A stretch of 54,827 nt of DNA from an uncultured Desulfovibrio sp. GTDB lineage: Bacteria; Desulfobacterota; Desulfovibrionia; Desulfovibrionales; Desulfovibrionaceae. Under the pieces are notes generated by a model. It made no database searches and was not told the origin of the DNA. It saw only the letters and a program-made list of their open reading frames with translations. The translations under genes and the position numbers were made by a program. Location of the stretch: contig CAMQVJ010000005.1 of the NCBI GenBank assembly GCA_947038175.1, positions 1 to 54,827 on the forward strand, given 5' to 3'. Positions 16,642 to 25,929 of this stretch are shown here, piece after piece. The number at the start of each line of letters is the position of its first letter. Positions within the stretch are counted from its first letter, which is position 1.

Positions 16642-16819
16642 GATTTTCCTGAGATGTTCGTGTGCCTTTTTATGGTGCCGGCCGTACAAGCAATGATTGG
16701 AAGCTCAATGTCAAGATGGTGTGCATGCCTTTTTTTAGGAAGCCTAAAGTTTTGCTAGAGAGTCCACCCTGGTTAGCCAGGTCACGTGCCCATTACTGAT
16801 CACGGCATTTCGGGAATCT
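16642..16819 (+). ncRNA. ssrS: 6S RNA
   Basis: About 178 bases. The 5' end (GATTTTCCTGAGATGTTCG) pairs with the 3' end (CACGGCATTTCGGGAATC) as the closing stem of 6S RNA, and both are close to the E. coli ends (CTCTGAGATGTTCG and GGCATCTCGGAGATTCC). The internal GGAAGCCTAAAG matches the conserved GAAGCCTTAAAA of the central bubble flank. 6S RNA mimics an open promoter and sequesters sigma-70 RNA polymerase in stationary phase. It lies just after zapA and before rny, as expected. The ends are given from the stem pairing, so they may be off by a few bases. Confidence 0.9.
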
Positions 16820-16960
16820 AAATATCTATTTTGTATTTGCTATACACTTCAAAGCCGTGTGTATGACAATAAATTCATCCCATACCAAAAGCCCTGCCAG
16901 TAAACAAGCCTCCGAGCTTGATATTTTTTTTAACGGCTTATAAAATATAACGAGGGCAGA

Positions 16961-18523
16961 ATGGACAGTATTTACTTAGCATTAAGTATATTAATAGCAG
17001 TATGTTTTGGAGCGACCTTTGGTTGCTGGTTACAAAATAGATTAAATATGAAGAGAGTTGGAGGCGCTAAAGACCTAGCCGATCGTATTATCGACGAAGC
17101 AAGAAAAGAAGCCTCTGCCCAAAAGAAAGAACTTATTATTCAAAGCCAAAACGAAATTCTTTCACAGAAAAAAGAAATGGAAATTGAGTTTCGTGAGCAT
17201 GAAAAAGAAATAAAATCTCGTGAACGTAAATTGCAAGATCTTACCGAACGCCTTGATGAAAAAATAGAGCGAGTCACTACAAAGGAAGACGAAATTCTTC
17301 TTGTAGAAAAAGAACACACACAAAGAGATCGTCAAATTACAGAAAAAGAAGAAGAACTACGTGCTCTTATGCATGAGCAAGAAACACGCTTGCAAGAAGT
17401 TTCAGGGCTTACTGCTGAGGAAGCGAAAGAGCGCCTTTTCAAAGAAGTGGAAGCTCGCACCAGACATGAGTCCGCTCACATCATACGTGTTATTGAAACT
17501 GAAGCGAAAGAAACAGCAGATAGAAAAGCAAAAGATATTATTGCTGGTGCAATTCAGCGCTATGCAGGCGATTATGTTGGTGAGCAAACTGTCACCGCAG
17601 TTCAGCTTCCTAGCGAAGAAATGAAAGGGCGTATTATTGGCCGTGAAGGACGTAATATCCGAGCAATTGAAGCCGCCACAGGGGTTGACCTCATTATTGA
17701 CGACACTCCAGAAACCGTTATTCTTTCCGCCTACAGCCCAATGCGTCGCCAAGTTGCACGCATGGCTCTTGAACGCCTTATCCAAGATGGACGCATTCAC
17801 CCAGCTCGTATTGAAGATATCGTCTTAAAATGCGAACAAGAACTTGACGTACAAGTACGTGAAGTTGGTGAACAAATCACCTTTGATGCTGGCGTACACG
17901 GCATCCACGCTGATATTATCCGCCTCTTAGGGCAGCTCAAATATCGTACAAGTTTCACACAAAATGTCTTGCAACACTCGCTTGAAGTGGCGGCATTATG
18001 CGGCATGATGGCTGCTGAGCTTGGCATGGATGTCAAAAAAGCGAAGCGTGCTGGCTTATTACACGATATTGGTAAAGCAGTCGACCACGAAGTTGAAGGC
18101 TCTCATGCTCTTATCGGTGCAGATATCGCCAAGAAATTTGGTGAATCAAAAGAAATTATCCACGCAATCGCTGCTCACCATGAAGACACTCCACCAGAAA
18201 CAGCTCTTGCGGTTCTCGTACAAGCAGCAGACTCTCTTTCAGCTGCTCGCCCAGGTGCTCGCAAAGAACTTATGGAAAATTACGTGAAACGCCTCGAAGA
18301 CCTCGAAGGTATTGCTACTAATTTTGAAGGCGTTTCCAAAGCCTTCGCTATTCAAGCAGGGCGTGAACTACGTGTCATGGTAAACTCTGAAAACATCGAT
18401 GACGATGCTGCCCACCTTTTATGTAAAGATATCGCTGGAAAAATTGAAGATTCTCTCACCTATCCAGGGCAAATCCGAGTTACTGTTATACGAGAACGTC
18501 GAGCCGTATCCTTCGCTCGCTAA
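16961..18523 (+). CDS. rny: Ribonuclease Y
   Basis: Membrane-anchored endoribonuclease that starts mRNA decay. The 520 residues show the full architecture: an N-terminal membrane helix ([20 protein letters not shown]), a long Lys/Glu-rich coiled coil (about 30-195), a KH RNA-binding domain with [15 protein letters not shown] (about 220-235), and an HD domain with [25 protein letters not shown] (near 365-376) and AAHHEDT. GAGGGC precedes the ATG. It follows 6S RNA by about 140 bases of AT-rich sequence that should hold its promoter; I cannot pick one with confidence. In many genomes rny and zapA are neighbours, as here. Confidence 0.97.
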   Translation: MDSIYLALSILIAVCFGATFGCWLQNRLNMKRVGGAKDLADRIIDEARKEASAQKKELIIQSQNEILSQKKEMEIEFREHEKEIKSRERKLQDLTERLDEKIERVTTKEDEILLVEKEHTQRDRQITEKEEELRALMHEQETRLQEVSGLTAEEAKERLFKEVEARTRHESAHIIRVIETEAKETADRKAKDIIAGAIQRYAGDYVGEQTVTAVQLPSEEMKGRIIGREGRNIRAIEAATGVDLIIDDTPETVILSAYSPMRRQVARMALERLIQDGRIHPARIEDIVLKCEQELDVQVREVGEQITFDAGVHGIHADIIRLLGQLKYRTSFTQNVLQHSLEVAALCGMMAAELGMDVKKAKRAGLLHDIGKAVDHEVEGSHALIGADIAKKFGESKEIIHAIAAHHEDTPPETALAVLVQAADSLSAARPGARKELMENYVKRLEDLEGIATNFEGVSKAFAIQAGRELRVMVNSENIDDDAAHLLCKDIAGKIEDSLTYPGQIRVTVIRERRAVSFAR

Positions 18524-18564
18524 AACCAAAAGACCACTTTCAATTACAAAAAAAGAGATATTCC

Positions 18565-18957
18565 ATGGATTCCTGTAATAGTTTCACTCCTGATTTTTCA
18601 AAAGGCAATGGCCTAATCACAGCCATAGCTCAAGATATACATTCAGGCGAAGTCATTATGCTTGCCCATATGGATAAAGAAGCTTTTGAGAAAACACTAG
18701 AAACCAAAGAAGCTCATTATCACAGTAGAAGCCGCAATAAGCTCTGGCACAAGGGCGAAAGCTCTGGTCATATTCAAAAAATCCATTCTATTCGTCTTGA
18801 TTGTGACGGCGATGCCGTACTTCTAAAAGTTGAACAGATAGGAAATATTGCCTGCCACGAAGGTTATCATTCCTGCTTCTACAGAGAATGGAAAGATGGA
18901 CAAGTGACAAAATGCTTTGAATGTCTAAAAGATAACGCCGAAATATACGGAAAGTAA
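18565..18957 (+). CDS. hisI: Phosphoribosyl-AMP cyclohydrolase
   Basis: HisI opens the adenine ring of phosphoribosyl-AMP, the third step of histidine synthesis. The 130-residue monofunctional enzyme shows the metal-binding signature: LIEAIAQD-like [24 protein letters not shown] at the start (core [12 protein letters not shown]), [18 protein letters not shown] with the catalytic region, and DCDGDAVL, followed by [12 protein letters not shown] containing the zinc cysteines. There is no fused HisE (phosphoribosyl-ATP pyrophosphatase) domain, so HisE must be encoded elsewhere. It lies 14 bases before hisG, and the two are surely co-transcribed. Confidence 0.97.
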   Translation: MDSCNSFTPDFSKGNGLITAIAQDIHSGEVIMLAHMDKEAFEKTLETKEAHYHSRSRNKLWHKGESSGHIQKIHSIRLDCDGDAVLLKVEQIGNIACHEGYHSCFYREWKDGQVTKCFECLKDNAEIYGK

Positions 18958-18971
18958 TCACGGAGAATATG

Positions 18972-19868
18972 ATGTCTGAACAACTAAAACTCGGTATCCC
19001 AAAAGGGTCTCTTGAAGACGCAACCATCACTCTTTTTGATCGTGCAGGTTGGAAAATTCATAAACACGCACGCAACTATTTCCCCGAAATCAACGACGCA
19101 GAAATAGCAGCTCGCTTATGTCGAGTTCAAGAAATTCCTTCCTATCTACAAGATGGCATCCTCGACCTTGCCCTTACAGGTAAAGACTGGATGATGGAAA
19201 TGGGCGTCAACACAGACGATCCAAATTCTCAAGTTGTTCACATCGCTGACCTCATTTATTCAAAGGTTTCTAATCGTGCGGCACGTTGGGTTTTAGCCGT
19301 CGCAGGAGACTCCCCTTTTCAATCCCCACAAGATTTAAAAGGCAAGCGCATCGCAACAGAGCTTGAAGGTGTCACCAAAAGTTACTTTGAAAAACTCGGC
19401 ATTCCCGTACAAATAAACTACTCTTGGGGCGCAACCGAAGCGAAAGTTGTCGAAGGACTTGCAGACGCAATAGTTGAAGTCACAGAAACAGAAACCACAA
19501 TCAAAGCACATGGTCTACGCATTATTGATGAAGTCTTTGTCACAAACACCGTACTTGTTGCCAACAGAGACGCTCTCAACAATCCTGCAAAGCGCAAGAA
19601 GATTGAACAAATCACCCTCCTGCTCCAAGGTGCTCTCAAAGCAGAATCACTCGTTGGTTTGAAAATGAACGCCCCAGCAGACAAGCTTGAAAGCATCTTA
19701 GAATTACTCCCTGCCCTCAATTCTCCAACAATCTCAAGCCTCCGTGATTCCACTTGGCTCTCCCTAGAAACCGTCGTGGACATATCCCTTGTGCGTGATC
19801 TTATCCCGCAGCTAAAAAACCTCGGAGCTGAAGGTATTCTCGAATATTCACTTAATAAAGTAATCTAA
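18972..19868 (+). CDS. hisG: ATP phosphoribosyltransferase, long (HisG-L) form
   Basis: HisG condenses ATP with PRPP in the first, feedback-inhibited step of histidine synthesis. The 298-residue length, a C-terminal ACT-like regulatory domain (about 225-295, including LESILELLPALNSPTISSL), and no need for HisZ mark the long form. Catalytic landmarks are KLGIPKGSLEDATI at the N-terminus, LDLALTGKDWMME, and the PRPP loop GIVEVTETETT-like DAIVEVTETETTIKAHGL. Two ATGs are adjacent; the second, at 18972, has GGAG six bases upstream and is preferred. The gene is followed directly by the T-block/G-hairpin repeat and then a terminator at 20061. Confidence 0.97.
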   Translation: MSEQLKLGIPKGSLEDATITLFDRAGWKIHKHARNYFPEINDAEIAARLCRVQEIPSYLQDGILDLALTGKDWMMEMGVNTDDPNSQVVHIADLIYSKVSNRAARWVLAVAGDSPFQSPQDLKGKRIATELEGVTKSYFEKLGIPVQINYSWGATEAKVVEGLADAIVEVTETETTIKAHGLRIIDEVFVTNTVLVANRDALNNPAKRKKIEQITLLLQGALKAESLVGLKMNAPADKLESILELLPALNSPTISSLRDSTWLSLETVVDISLVRDLIPQLKNLGAEGILEYSLNKVI

Positions 19869-19965
19869 AGTTTTATTTTTTATTTTTTATTTTTATTTTT
19901 GTTTTTTTGTTTTTTTGTTTTTTTGTTTTTTGGGGGAGTTGAACTCCCCCAAACCCCCACATATT
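19869..19965 (+). repeat. G-hairpin intergenic repeat (copy 2) with (GTTTTTTT) microsatellite
   Basis: T blocks separated by A, then four G residues spaced eight bases apart (19901, 19909, 19917, 19925), then GGGGGAGTTGAACTCCCCC (19932-19950), then AAACCCCCACATAT. The same order (T/A blocks, T/G blocks, G-rich hairpin, AAACCCC, ACATAT or CGTATAT) is seen at 10521 and 46570. It starts at the hisG stop. The next 95 bases to the terminator are AT-rich without a gene. Confidence 0.85.
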
Positions 19966-20060
19966 ATCTATTATTCAAGTCGAAGCTCCCCCACATATAA
20001 ACCTATGTTGAGAGTGGGAACCCCTTTATCCCTATTTTTTAAGTATAATCAGAATAAAAG

Positions 20061-20109
20061 AAGCTCAATATGTCAACCCTATTAAGGTTGGCATATTGAG
20101 CTTTTTTTT
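20061..20109 (+). terminator. Strong intrinsic terminator between hisG and the permease gene
   Basis: AAGCTCAATATG-TC-CAACC pairs with GGTTG-GC-ATATTGAGCTT across a seven-base loop, followed by eight T on the plus strand. It sits between convergent genes; the opposite strand has a weaker T-rich tail (TTCTTTTATT), so it may work both ways. Confidence 0.88.
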
Positions 20110-20169
20110 ACTTGAATTTTATAAACATCAGGATTTTAACCCCACGACGGGTGGCAAATCCTCGCAAAA

Positions 20170-21177
20170 CTACACTAAATACGCTTGCAAGAAGTTGAAT
20201 ATATAGCCCATACTTATAATCCCAAGGGTAATAATACCTACAAAGCTTACGAAAAGTTTTGGCTTAATAACTTTCTTTATCATAATAAGAGAAGGTAGGG
20301 ACAAAGCAGTCACGCCCATCATAAACGCAAGCACAGTACCTATACCCACATTCTTGGCAAATAACGCTTCCGCAATAGGTATTGTTCCAAAAATATCACC
20401 ATACATAGGAATGCTGATAAGGGTTGCAATTATAACGGAGAAAGGGTTATTTGAGCCAAGGGTATTTTCCACCCATGCCGCTGGAATCCAGTTATGAATG
20501 AGCGCCCCAATAAAAACCCCCACCAATATATACATATACACTTTTTGAATAGTATTTTTGAGTTCACCATAAGCGTATACAGCTCTTTGTTTTCTTGTGA
20601 TTCGTGTTGTAAGCATATTCAAGCGAGCAGGTTCTTTAGCGAAGTCTTCCACGTACTTTTCCATGCCCATCTTTTCAATAAGTGTCCCACCCACTATCGC
20701 AATAATAAGCCCAACTACCACATATGCAATCGCAATTTTTGCACCAAAAACACTCGTCAGTACGATAAGCGACGCTAAATCCACAAGAGGAGAAGAAATG
20801 AGAAAAGAAAACGTGATACCAACGGGCAAGCCAGCGCTCGTAAATCCAATAAAAATAGGAATCGATGAACAGGAGCAAAAAGGCGTCACGGTACCAAGTA
20901 AAGCCCCCATGGAATTTGCCCAGACGCCCTTATATTTTCCTAGAATTTTCTTTGTGCGTTCGGGAGGAAAATAACTTTGAATATAACTAATAACAAAAAT
21001 AAGAACGACAAGTAAAATAAAAATCTTTATGACATCATAAAAAAAGAAATGTACACTGCCGCCTAAACGGCTTGTGGTATCAACCCCCATTCCAAGAAGG
21101 ACAGTCGTGATTAAATCATAGAGCCACCGCATACCAAGGACTTGCCCTTGAAAAAAATCCCAAATAGTGAATAACAT
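20170..21177 (-). CDS. Permease of the DUF318/ArsP (YraQ-like) family
   Basis: A 335-residue inner membrane protein with eight or so hydrophobic helices in two halves. The family hallmark GTVTPFCSCSSIPIFIGF (starting near residue 94), with a paired Cys-x-Cys in a helix, is present, followed by GLPVGITFSFLISSPLVD. The second half repeats the helix pattern with IPMYGDIFGTIPIAEAL. ArsP members export trivalent organoarsenicals; others are of unknown substrate and are often found with a small thioredoxin-like protein, which is absent here. A GAGGA ribosome site lies before the ATG. I cannot assign the substrate. Confidence 0.88.
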   Translation of the reverse strand: MLFTIWDFFQGQVLGMRWLYDLITTVLLGMGVDTTSRLGGSVHFFFYDVIKIFILLVVLIFVISYIQSYFPPERTKKILGKYKGVWANSMGALLGTVTPFCSCSSIPIFIGFTSAGLPVGITFSFLISSPLVDLASLIVLTSVFGAKIAIAYVVVGLIIAIVGGTLIEKMGMEKYVEDFAKEPARLNMLTTRITRKQRAVYAYGELKNTIQKVYMYILVGVFIGALIHNWIPAAWVENTLGSNNPFSVIIATLISIPMYGDIFGTIPIAEALFAKNVGIGTVLAFMMGVTALSLPSLIMIKKVIKPKLFVSFVGIITLGIISMGYIFNFLQAYLV

Positions 21178-21383
21178 AAGAATTCCTCATTGTTCTTTCA
21201 AAATTATATTAAACAGTTAAAAATAGTATCGCACGAGAGGATTGCCCCGTATAAAAACTATTAGCACAATAGAAGACTTCTAAATAATAAAAAAGATCAT
21301 ATCGACAATCATCTATATGAAGAAGATATACATCACATCGATACTTGTCAATACGTTTTTCTCTTTATACATTGTCACTAGAG

Positions 21384-21600
21384 CCACGTCATTCCAATTT
21401 ACTATTTAAAGGAATTAAACTCTCCTCGCAGAGTGCCATCTTTCAGGCAAACACCCTTTTTGCAATAAACAAGACCAGAATTCCTCCCCCACGCTATGTG
21501 TTTTTGTAAACAAAGTTCACAAAAAACACATAACTATGAGGTTTCCAAAGGACATCATGTCCTTTGGTGGAGAGCGTGAGAGGCAAAGCCTCTCACATTG
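21384..21600 (+). repeat. Modular intergenic repeat element (copy 1)
   Basis: Within the 545-base gap between the permease gene and phoH. Modules in order: CCACGTCATTCCAATTT (21384-21400); a diverged middle; a stem-loop with arms GTGTTTTTGTAAAC and GTTCACAAAAAACAC (21499-21529); ATGAGG; CCAAAGGACATCATGTCCTTTGG (21545-21567), an almost perfect palindrome; GGAGAG; and GTGAGAGGCAAAGCCTCTCAC (21576-21596). The last two modules recur nearly unchanged at 49210-49261 and the third at 32774-32805. The rest of the gap (21178-21383, 21601-21722) is AT-rich, with the phoH promoter probably near 21660-21715. Confidence 0.8.
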
Positions 21601-21722
21601 CATGACGAGCTTACAAGGTAAAACAAAGAGAATCACACAAGAGAACTATCTTATCATACTGATTTATAAAATATTTTTTATACTAGACGCACGTATAGTT
21701 TTAAGGTAAAAGAGTATATCTT

Positions 21723-22769
21723 ATGCTTCATAAGAGAAATGGAGAAAAGCCTATTAATATGGTAAAAACATATCCCAATGCCGAAACATTAGCTTTTGAC
21801 GATCCAAATTTGGCAAGCGCCCTTTTTGGACCACTTGATGCGCATATACAACTTATTGCACATCACAGTGGTGCTTCTCTGAGCACACGGGGGACAGAAC
21901 TCACTGTATCCCACCCATCAGAGGAAAAAAAGCAACAAATTTTGCTCCTTATGGCAAAATGTTATATTCTGCTTCAGGAAGGGCAGGCATTGACTGGCGG
22001 CGATATACTCCAAGCTTATACTATGATGAACCATAACACAGACGCCAATTTACAAGATATTTTCCATAAAAATACCTCCATCACAACGCCTCGTAAAAAT
22101 ATCATCGCACGCAACGCATCTCAGAGAACCTACTTGAATCTCATACGAGAAAAAGAGATGCTTTTTGCGACAGGCCCTGCTGGCACAGGCAAAACATATA
22201 TTGCTGTTGCGGCGGCTGTTTCCATGTTGCAATCAAAAAGAGTTAAAAAAATTATTCTCACACGCCCAGCAGTAGAGGCCGGTGAAAAGCTTGGTTTTTT
22301 ACCTGGCGATATGGAAGAAAAAGTAAATCCTTATTTACGCCCTTTGTATGATGCCTTGAGTGATATGCTCGGTAGCGCACAACTTACAGCAAAGCAAGAA
22401 AGTGGGCAAATTGAAGTAGCCCCCCTCGCATTTATGCGTGGCAGAACCCTATCAGATGCTTTTATCATACTTGATGAAGCACAAAACACCACACGAGAAC
22501 AAATGAAAATGTTTCTTACCCGCATGGGACATGGCTCACGAGCAATTATAACAGGCGACCTGACTCAAATTGATTTACCCGCTATCCACCATTCACAGTT
22601 ACGTAAAGGAGAGAGCACGGGTGAAACCCGCTCTGGCCTTATCCATGCAATAAGTACGTTAAAAGATGTTTCTGATATTGGCTTTTTACATTTTCAAAAA
22701 GGCGATGTTGTACGCCATCCACTTGTTGGTCGTATTGTTGACGCTTACGACGCTGTTGAAAATTCATAG
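21723..22769 (+). CDS. PhoH-family ATPase (PhoH-like, YbeZ type)
   Basis: A 348-residue cytosolic P-loop ATPase/helicase-like protein that associates with YbeY in rRNA maturation and RNA quality control. Features: an N-terminal KH-like segment (residues 35-85), the Walker A motif ATGPAGTGKTYIAVAAAV near 150-165, LTRPAVEAGEKLGFLPGDMEEKVNPY, Walker B/Q motif IILDEAQNTT, and MGHGSRAIITGDLTQIDLP near 275-290. It begins a conserved phoH, 7TM-HD, ybeY, era order. AAGG lies upstream of the ATG. It ends eight bases before the next start. Confidence 0.95.
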   Translation: MLHKRNGEKPINMVKTYPNAETLAFDDPNLASALFGPLDAHIQLIAHHSGASLSTRGTELTVSHPSEEKKQQILLLMAKCYILLQEGQALTGGDILQAYTMMNHNTDANLQDIFHKNTSITTPRKNIIARNASQRTYLNLIREKEMLFATGPAGTGKTYIAVAAAVSMLQSKRVKKIILTRPAVEAGEKLGFLPGDMEEKVNPYLRPLYDALSDMLGSAQLTAKQESGQIEVAPLAFMRGRTLSDAFIILDEAQNTTREQMKMFLTRMGHGSRAIITGDLTQIDLPAIHHSQLRKGESTGETRSGLIHAISTLKDVSDIGFLHFQKGDVVRHPLVGRIVDAYDAVENS

Positions 22770-22777
22770 AGTCTACT

Positions 22778-25336
22778 ATGCTACACAAAAATAATCCACT
22801 CAATTTAGTTTCTATCTACAAGTATGGCAAATCCATGTTCCTTTATCATGAACATGGGCTTGGTATGCTTGCTCTTTTTATCGTTATCGCCATGTTGTCT
22901 GTTTTTGCAGGACTTCCAGCAAAAGAGACGCCTCATATTTTTCTTGCAGGTGAAATAGCATCAAAAAATGTGACCGCTGATAAAGAAATTATAATTGAAG
23001 ATACAGAGGCAACACGTCTACGCCACGAACAAATAAGAGCCATGCAACCTCTTATTTTTGATGTAGATAAAAAAAGTGCCTCACGTGTCCGAGAAGATAT
23101 TCTTTCCTTACTGCATACCTTGAACACAAGTGTTATCAATCATGATCAAACATCCTTAGACACTATTGTTACCTTGTTTAATAATACATACAACACAAGT
23201 CTAGACACGGAAACTTTCAAACTACTCGCAAAACCAAAAACACAAGAATACGCTTTTAACATATTATTACACTGGATTGACACCTATTTACTCGCAGGTG
23301 TTTTACCTAATATGCGCCTCTTAGATAACTCGCAAAATTCCATCATAGTGCGAAATAGAGATAACAAAGCGGAAAGCGTCCGAACAAGTAATACTGGCCT
23401 TATTGATGTGCACACTCTCACCGTTGCACTGGGAAATAAAATTAGAAGTGATAATGCCGTTGACGCAAAAACTCAAGGCGTATTAATCGAAGTATTCCCA
23501 CGCCTTCTTTTACCCACACTTGCCATGAACCAAGACGCAAGCGATGAACGTATTGAAGAAATCCTTTTAAGTATCGAACCTGTTTTTTATCATATAAATA
23601 AGGGTGAAATTTTAGTGCGTCGGGGAGACAGAGTCACTGAAGTTGACCAGCTTAAAATGCAAGCGCTTTTTGAGAGCGAAAATACTGCCTTTAACTTCAT
23701 GCAATCTATTGGTGCTTTTTTTCTAGGCTTCACATTTCTTGCAGGGCTTTACATGACACCTTCTGGAGTGAAAGGTAGAATTCTTAAGAAAAAAGACCAA
23801 TTATTTATAGCGCTCATACTTTTACTTGTGGGTACGAGTATAACATTCTTTTCCCGTTATATTGATTCATCAAGCTCTAACCTCGAGCAAGTCCTCATTC
23901 CTTTTGCCTTTCCTATAGCGGGTATCGCAGGCCTTACCGTGCTTATTTTCTCTGCCCGCAGGTATTGCGTTGTCGGCTTACTTTTATCTTTTTACGCGAC
24001 GATTCTTTTTAACGCTGACATCGAACTTTTTATCTTTTATTTTCTTTCTACTATGGTAAGCACGTGGCTTATCTTGCGCACACAAAGCAGACAAGATGTT
24101 GTTTGGAGCACTATTCCCCTTTTGATTTCTCTCTTGCTTCTTGGTTTTGCTGCGGCTTCTGTCTATGGTTTAACGGTAGAAAAATTCACAGATTTAGCAT
24201 TTTTCCTTTTTATTAATACCATTTTATCGATTCTCATACTCTTTGCTTTGAGCCCTGTACTTGAAATGTTTTTTGGTTATACTACCCGTTTTAGGCTTAT
24301 GGAACTTTTAAGCTTAGACCATCCTCTTTTGCAAGAACTCATGATGAGTGTCCCTGGCACCTATCACCATGCCCTTGTTCTTTCAAATCTTGTGGAAAGT
24401 GGCGCTAAGGCAATTGGAGCAAACAGTCTTCTTGTCAAAGTGGGTGCTCTTTACCATGATATTGGAAAAATAGCGAAACCAGAGTATTTTTCTGAGAATC
24501 AATTTGATAAAATAAATCCACATGATAAGCTTTCGCCAGCTATGAGCTGTCTCATTCTTTTTTCCCACGTGAAGAAAGGCATTGAATTAGCACAGGAATA
24601 TAAGCTTGGCAGTGAAATTATTGATATGATTCAACAACATCATGGAACAAGAATGCCAACGGCATTTTATAATAAAGCTGTTAATCTTGGCGAAACTCCA
24701 AAAGAAGCGGACTATCGTTACCCTGGCCCTCGCCCACAAAGCAAAGAAGTTGCTATTTTGATGATGGCAGATACGGTAGAGGCAGCTATTCGTTCCATGG
24801 GTGAGCCTAGCCCTGCAAGGATTCAAAGCAGTGTCGAGATACTGATTAAAAATATTTACGCCGAAGGGCAGCTTGATGAAACAGATCTCACCTTTAAAGA
24901 TTTAACCAAGCTCATTGATAGTTTCACCCGATCATTAACAGGCCTATATCATCAGCGCATTGCTTATGCGAGTATCAAAAAAACGAATGATACAAAAACT
25001 GAAAACAATACGGACCAAAAAACTGGAAACAATGCAGATAGTGCTACACAAGAAAAGCCTATCGACAAAAACAGCGAAAAAAGCAACGAAAAAGCAAATA
25101 TAGACAAGACAAATATCGACAAAACATCAAAAGACAATGCGCAGCACACTAAAACTACTGCTGAAAAAAACCATGCTAAACCGTCGCACACAGACGAAAC
25201 GAAACAGAAAACCCATGCAAATACTATAGCCGATTTTAATACCACAGATACAGAGACAACAAACCTCATGTTCATGAAGAAAATAGGTGAAGAAACTCTC
25301 TTTGATAATAATCATGATTCAAAAGAGCCTCAATAA
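22778..25336 (+). CDS. 7TM-HD family phosphohydrolase (PgpH/YqfF-like)
   Basis: Membrane HD-domain hydrolase; characterised members (Listeria PgpH) hydrolyse the second messenger c-di-AMP. An N-terminal helix (MLALFIVIAMLSVFAGLP) precedes a large extracytoplasmic 7TMR-HDED domain (about 50-300), then seven membrane helices (about 300-500), then the HD domain (about 525-660) with the signature YHHALVLSNL, LYHDIGKIAKPEYFSENQ and IDMIQQHHGT. The final approximately 110 residues are a low-complexity Lys/Thr/Asn/Asp-rich tail with repeats of the type NIDKT and KTENNTDQ, not part of the usual family. The stop overlaps the ybeY start (TAATG). Substrate specificity is inferred from the family. Confidence 0.93.
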   Translation: MLHKNNPLNLVSIYKYGKSMFLYHEHGLGMLALFIVIAMLSVFAGLPAKETPHIFLAGEIASKNVTADKEIIIEDTEATRLRHEQIRAMQPLIFDVDKKSASRVREDILSLLHTLNTSVINHDQTSLDTIVTLFNNTYNTSLDTETFKLLAKPKTQEYAFNILLHWIDTYLLAGVLPNMRLLDNSQNSIIVRNRDNKAESVRTSNTGLIDVHTLTVALGNKIRSDNAVDAKTQGVLIEVFPRLLLPTLAMNQDASDERIEEILLSIEPVFYHINKGEILVRRGDRVTEVDQLKMQALFESENTAFNFMQSIGAFFLGFTFLAGLYMTPSGVKGRILKKKDQLFIALILLLVGTSITFFSRYIDSSSSNLEQVLIPFAFPIAGIAGLTVLIFSARRYCVVGLLLSFYATILFNADIELFIFYFLSTMVSTWLILRTQSRQDVVWSTIPLLISLLLLGFAAASVYGLTVEKFTDLAFFLFINTILSILILFALSPVLEMFFGYTTRFRLMELLSLDHPLLQELMMSVPGTYHHALVLSNLVESGAKAIGANSLLVKVGALYHDIGKIAKPEYFSENQFDKINPHDKLSPAMSCLILFSHVKKGIELAQEYKLGSEIIDMIQQHHGTRMPTAFYNKAVNLGETPKEADYRYPGPRPQSKEVAILMMADTVEAAIRSMGEPSPARIQSSVEILIKNIYAEGQLDETDLTFKDLTKLIDSFTRSLTGLYHQRIAYASIKKTNDTKTENNTDQKTGNNADSATQEKPIDKNSEKSNEKANIDKTNIDKTSKDNAQHTKTTAEKNHAKPSHTDETKQKTHANTIADFNTTDTETTNLMFMKKIGEETLFDNNHDSKEPQ

Positions 25337-25929
25337 TGCCATTTTCTCATGATAATATCCATGTGCAAAGTCTAAAGTTTTACCCCTCCTTGTTATGGAA
25401 AAACCTACTTGCTCACATGTTAGAATTCTTGGAGGATGAGGAATTTTTTAAATTTCAAAATCTTTCACTTGATTTGATTCTTGTTCGAGATTGTGAAATG
25501 TCTCTCTACAACCATGAGCATATGCAATGTGTGGGGCCAACAAATATATTAAGTTTTCCCCATGAAGAAATGCAATCTTGCCCCTCAGGTAATTATCAGC
25601 AAGCACAAGCAAGTAATCAGCCCCCCCATAAGCCACCTCTAAGCCCATTTTTTAATGAAAAAAAACATAGCCCAAAAGGCAAAACTATATTACGCTCAAA
25701 CCTTGGCACATTAGTTCTTAGCGTTAACACATTGGAACGAGAATGCCTCCTTTATGGGCAGGATCCACATCAACACGCTGTACGCCTTTTGGCCCATGGA
25801 CTTATCCATTTATTAGGCTATGACCACGGGGAAGAAATGCAGGAACTAAGCAATCAACTAGAAAACAATATTTTGAAAAAAAATACATCATATACTTTTA
25901 GACCAATTTGGAGCTATTGTCATGGCTAA
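25336..25929 (+). CDS. ybeY: Endoribonuclease YbeY (rRNA maturation factor), with internal insertion
   Basis: Metal-dependent RNase acting in 16S rRNA 3' end processing and 70S quality control. The zinc-binding triad is intact in [11 protein letters not shown] (His154, His158, His164), and GPTNILSFP (about 67-75) and [12 protein letters not shown] (123-134) match the conserved core. Between the last two there is an insertion of about 35 residues, rich in Gln, Pro, Ser and His ([18 protein letters not shown]), which makes the protein 197 residues, against about 150-165 normally. The ATG overlaps the stop of the 7TM-HD gene, and the gene overlaps era by eight bases, so the three are translationally coupled. 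Confidence 0.93.
   Translation: MPFSHDNIHVQSLKFYPSLLWKNLLAHMLEFLEDEEFFKFQNLSLDLILVRDCEMSLYNHEHMQCVGPTNILSFPHEEMQSCPSGNYQQAQASNQPPHKPPLSPFFNEKKHSPKGKTILRSNLGTLVLSVNTLERECLLYGQDPHQHAVRLLAHGLIHLLGYDHGEEMQELSNQLENNILKKNTSYTFRPIWSYCHG

Noticed and set aside
19418..19783. Minus-strand 121-codon frame opposite hisG
   Set aside because: Complement of the hisG coding frame, with Ser/Thr/Val-rich shadow composition and no ribosome site.
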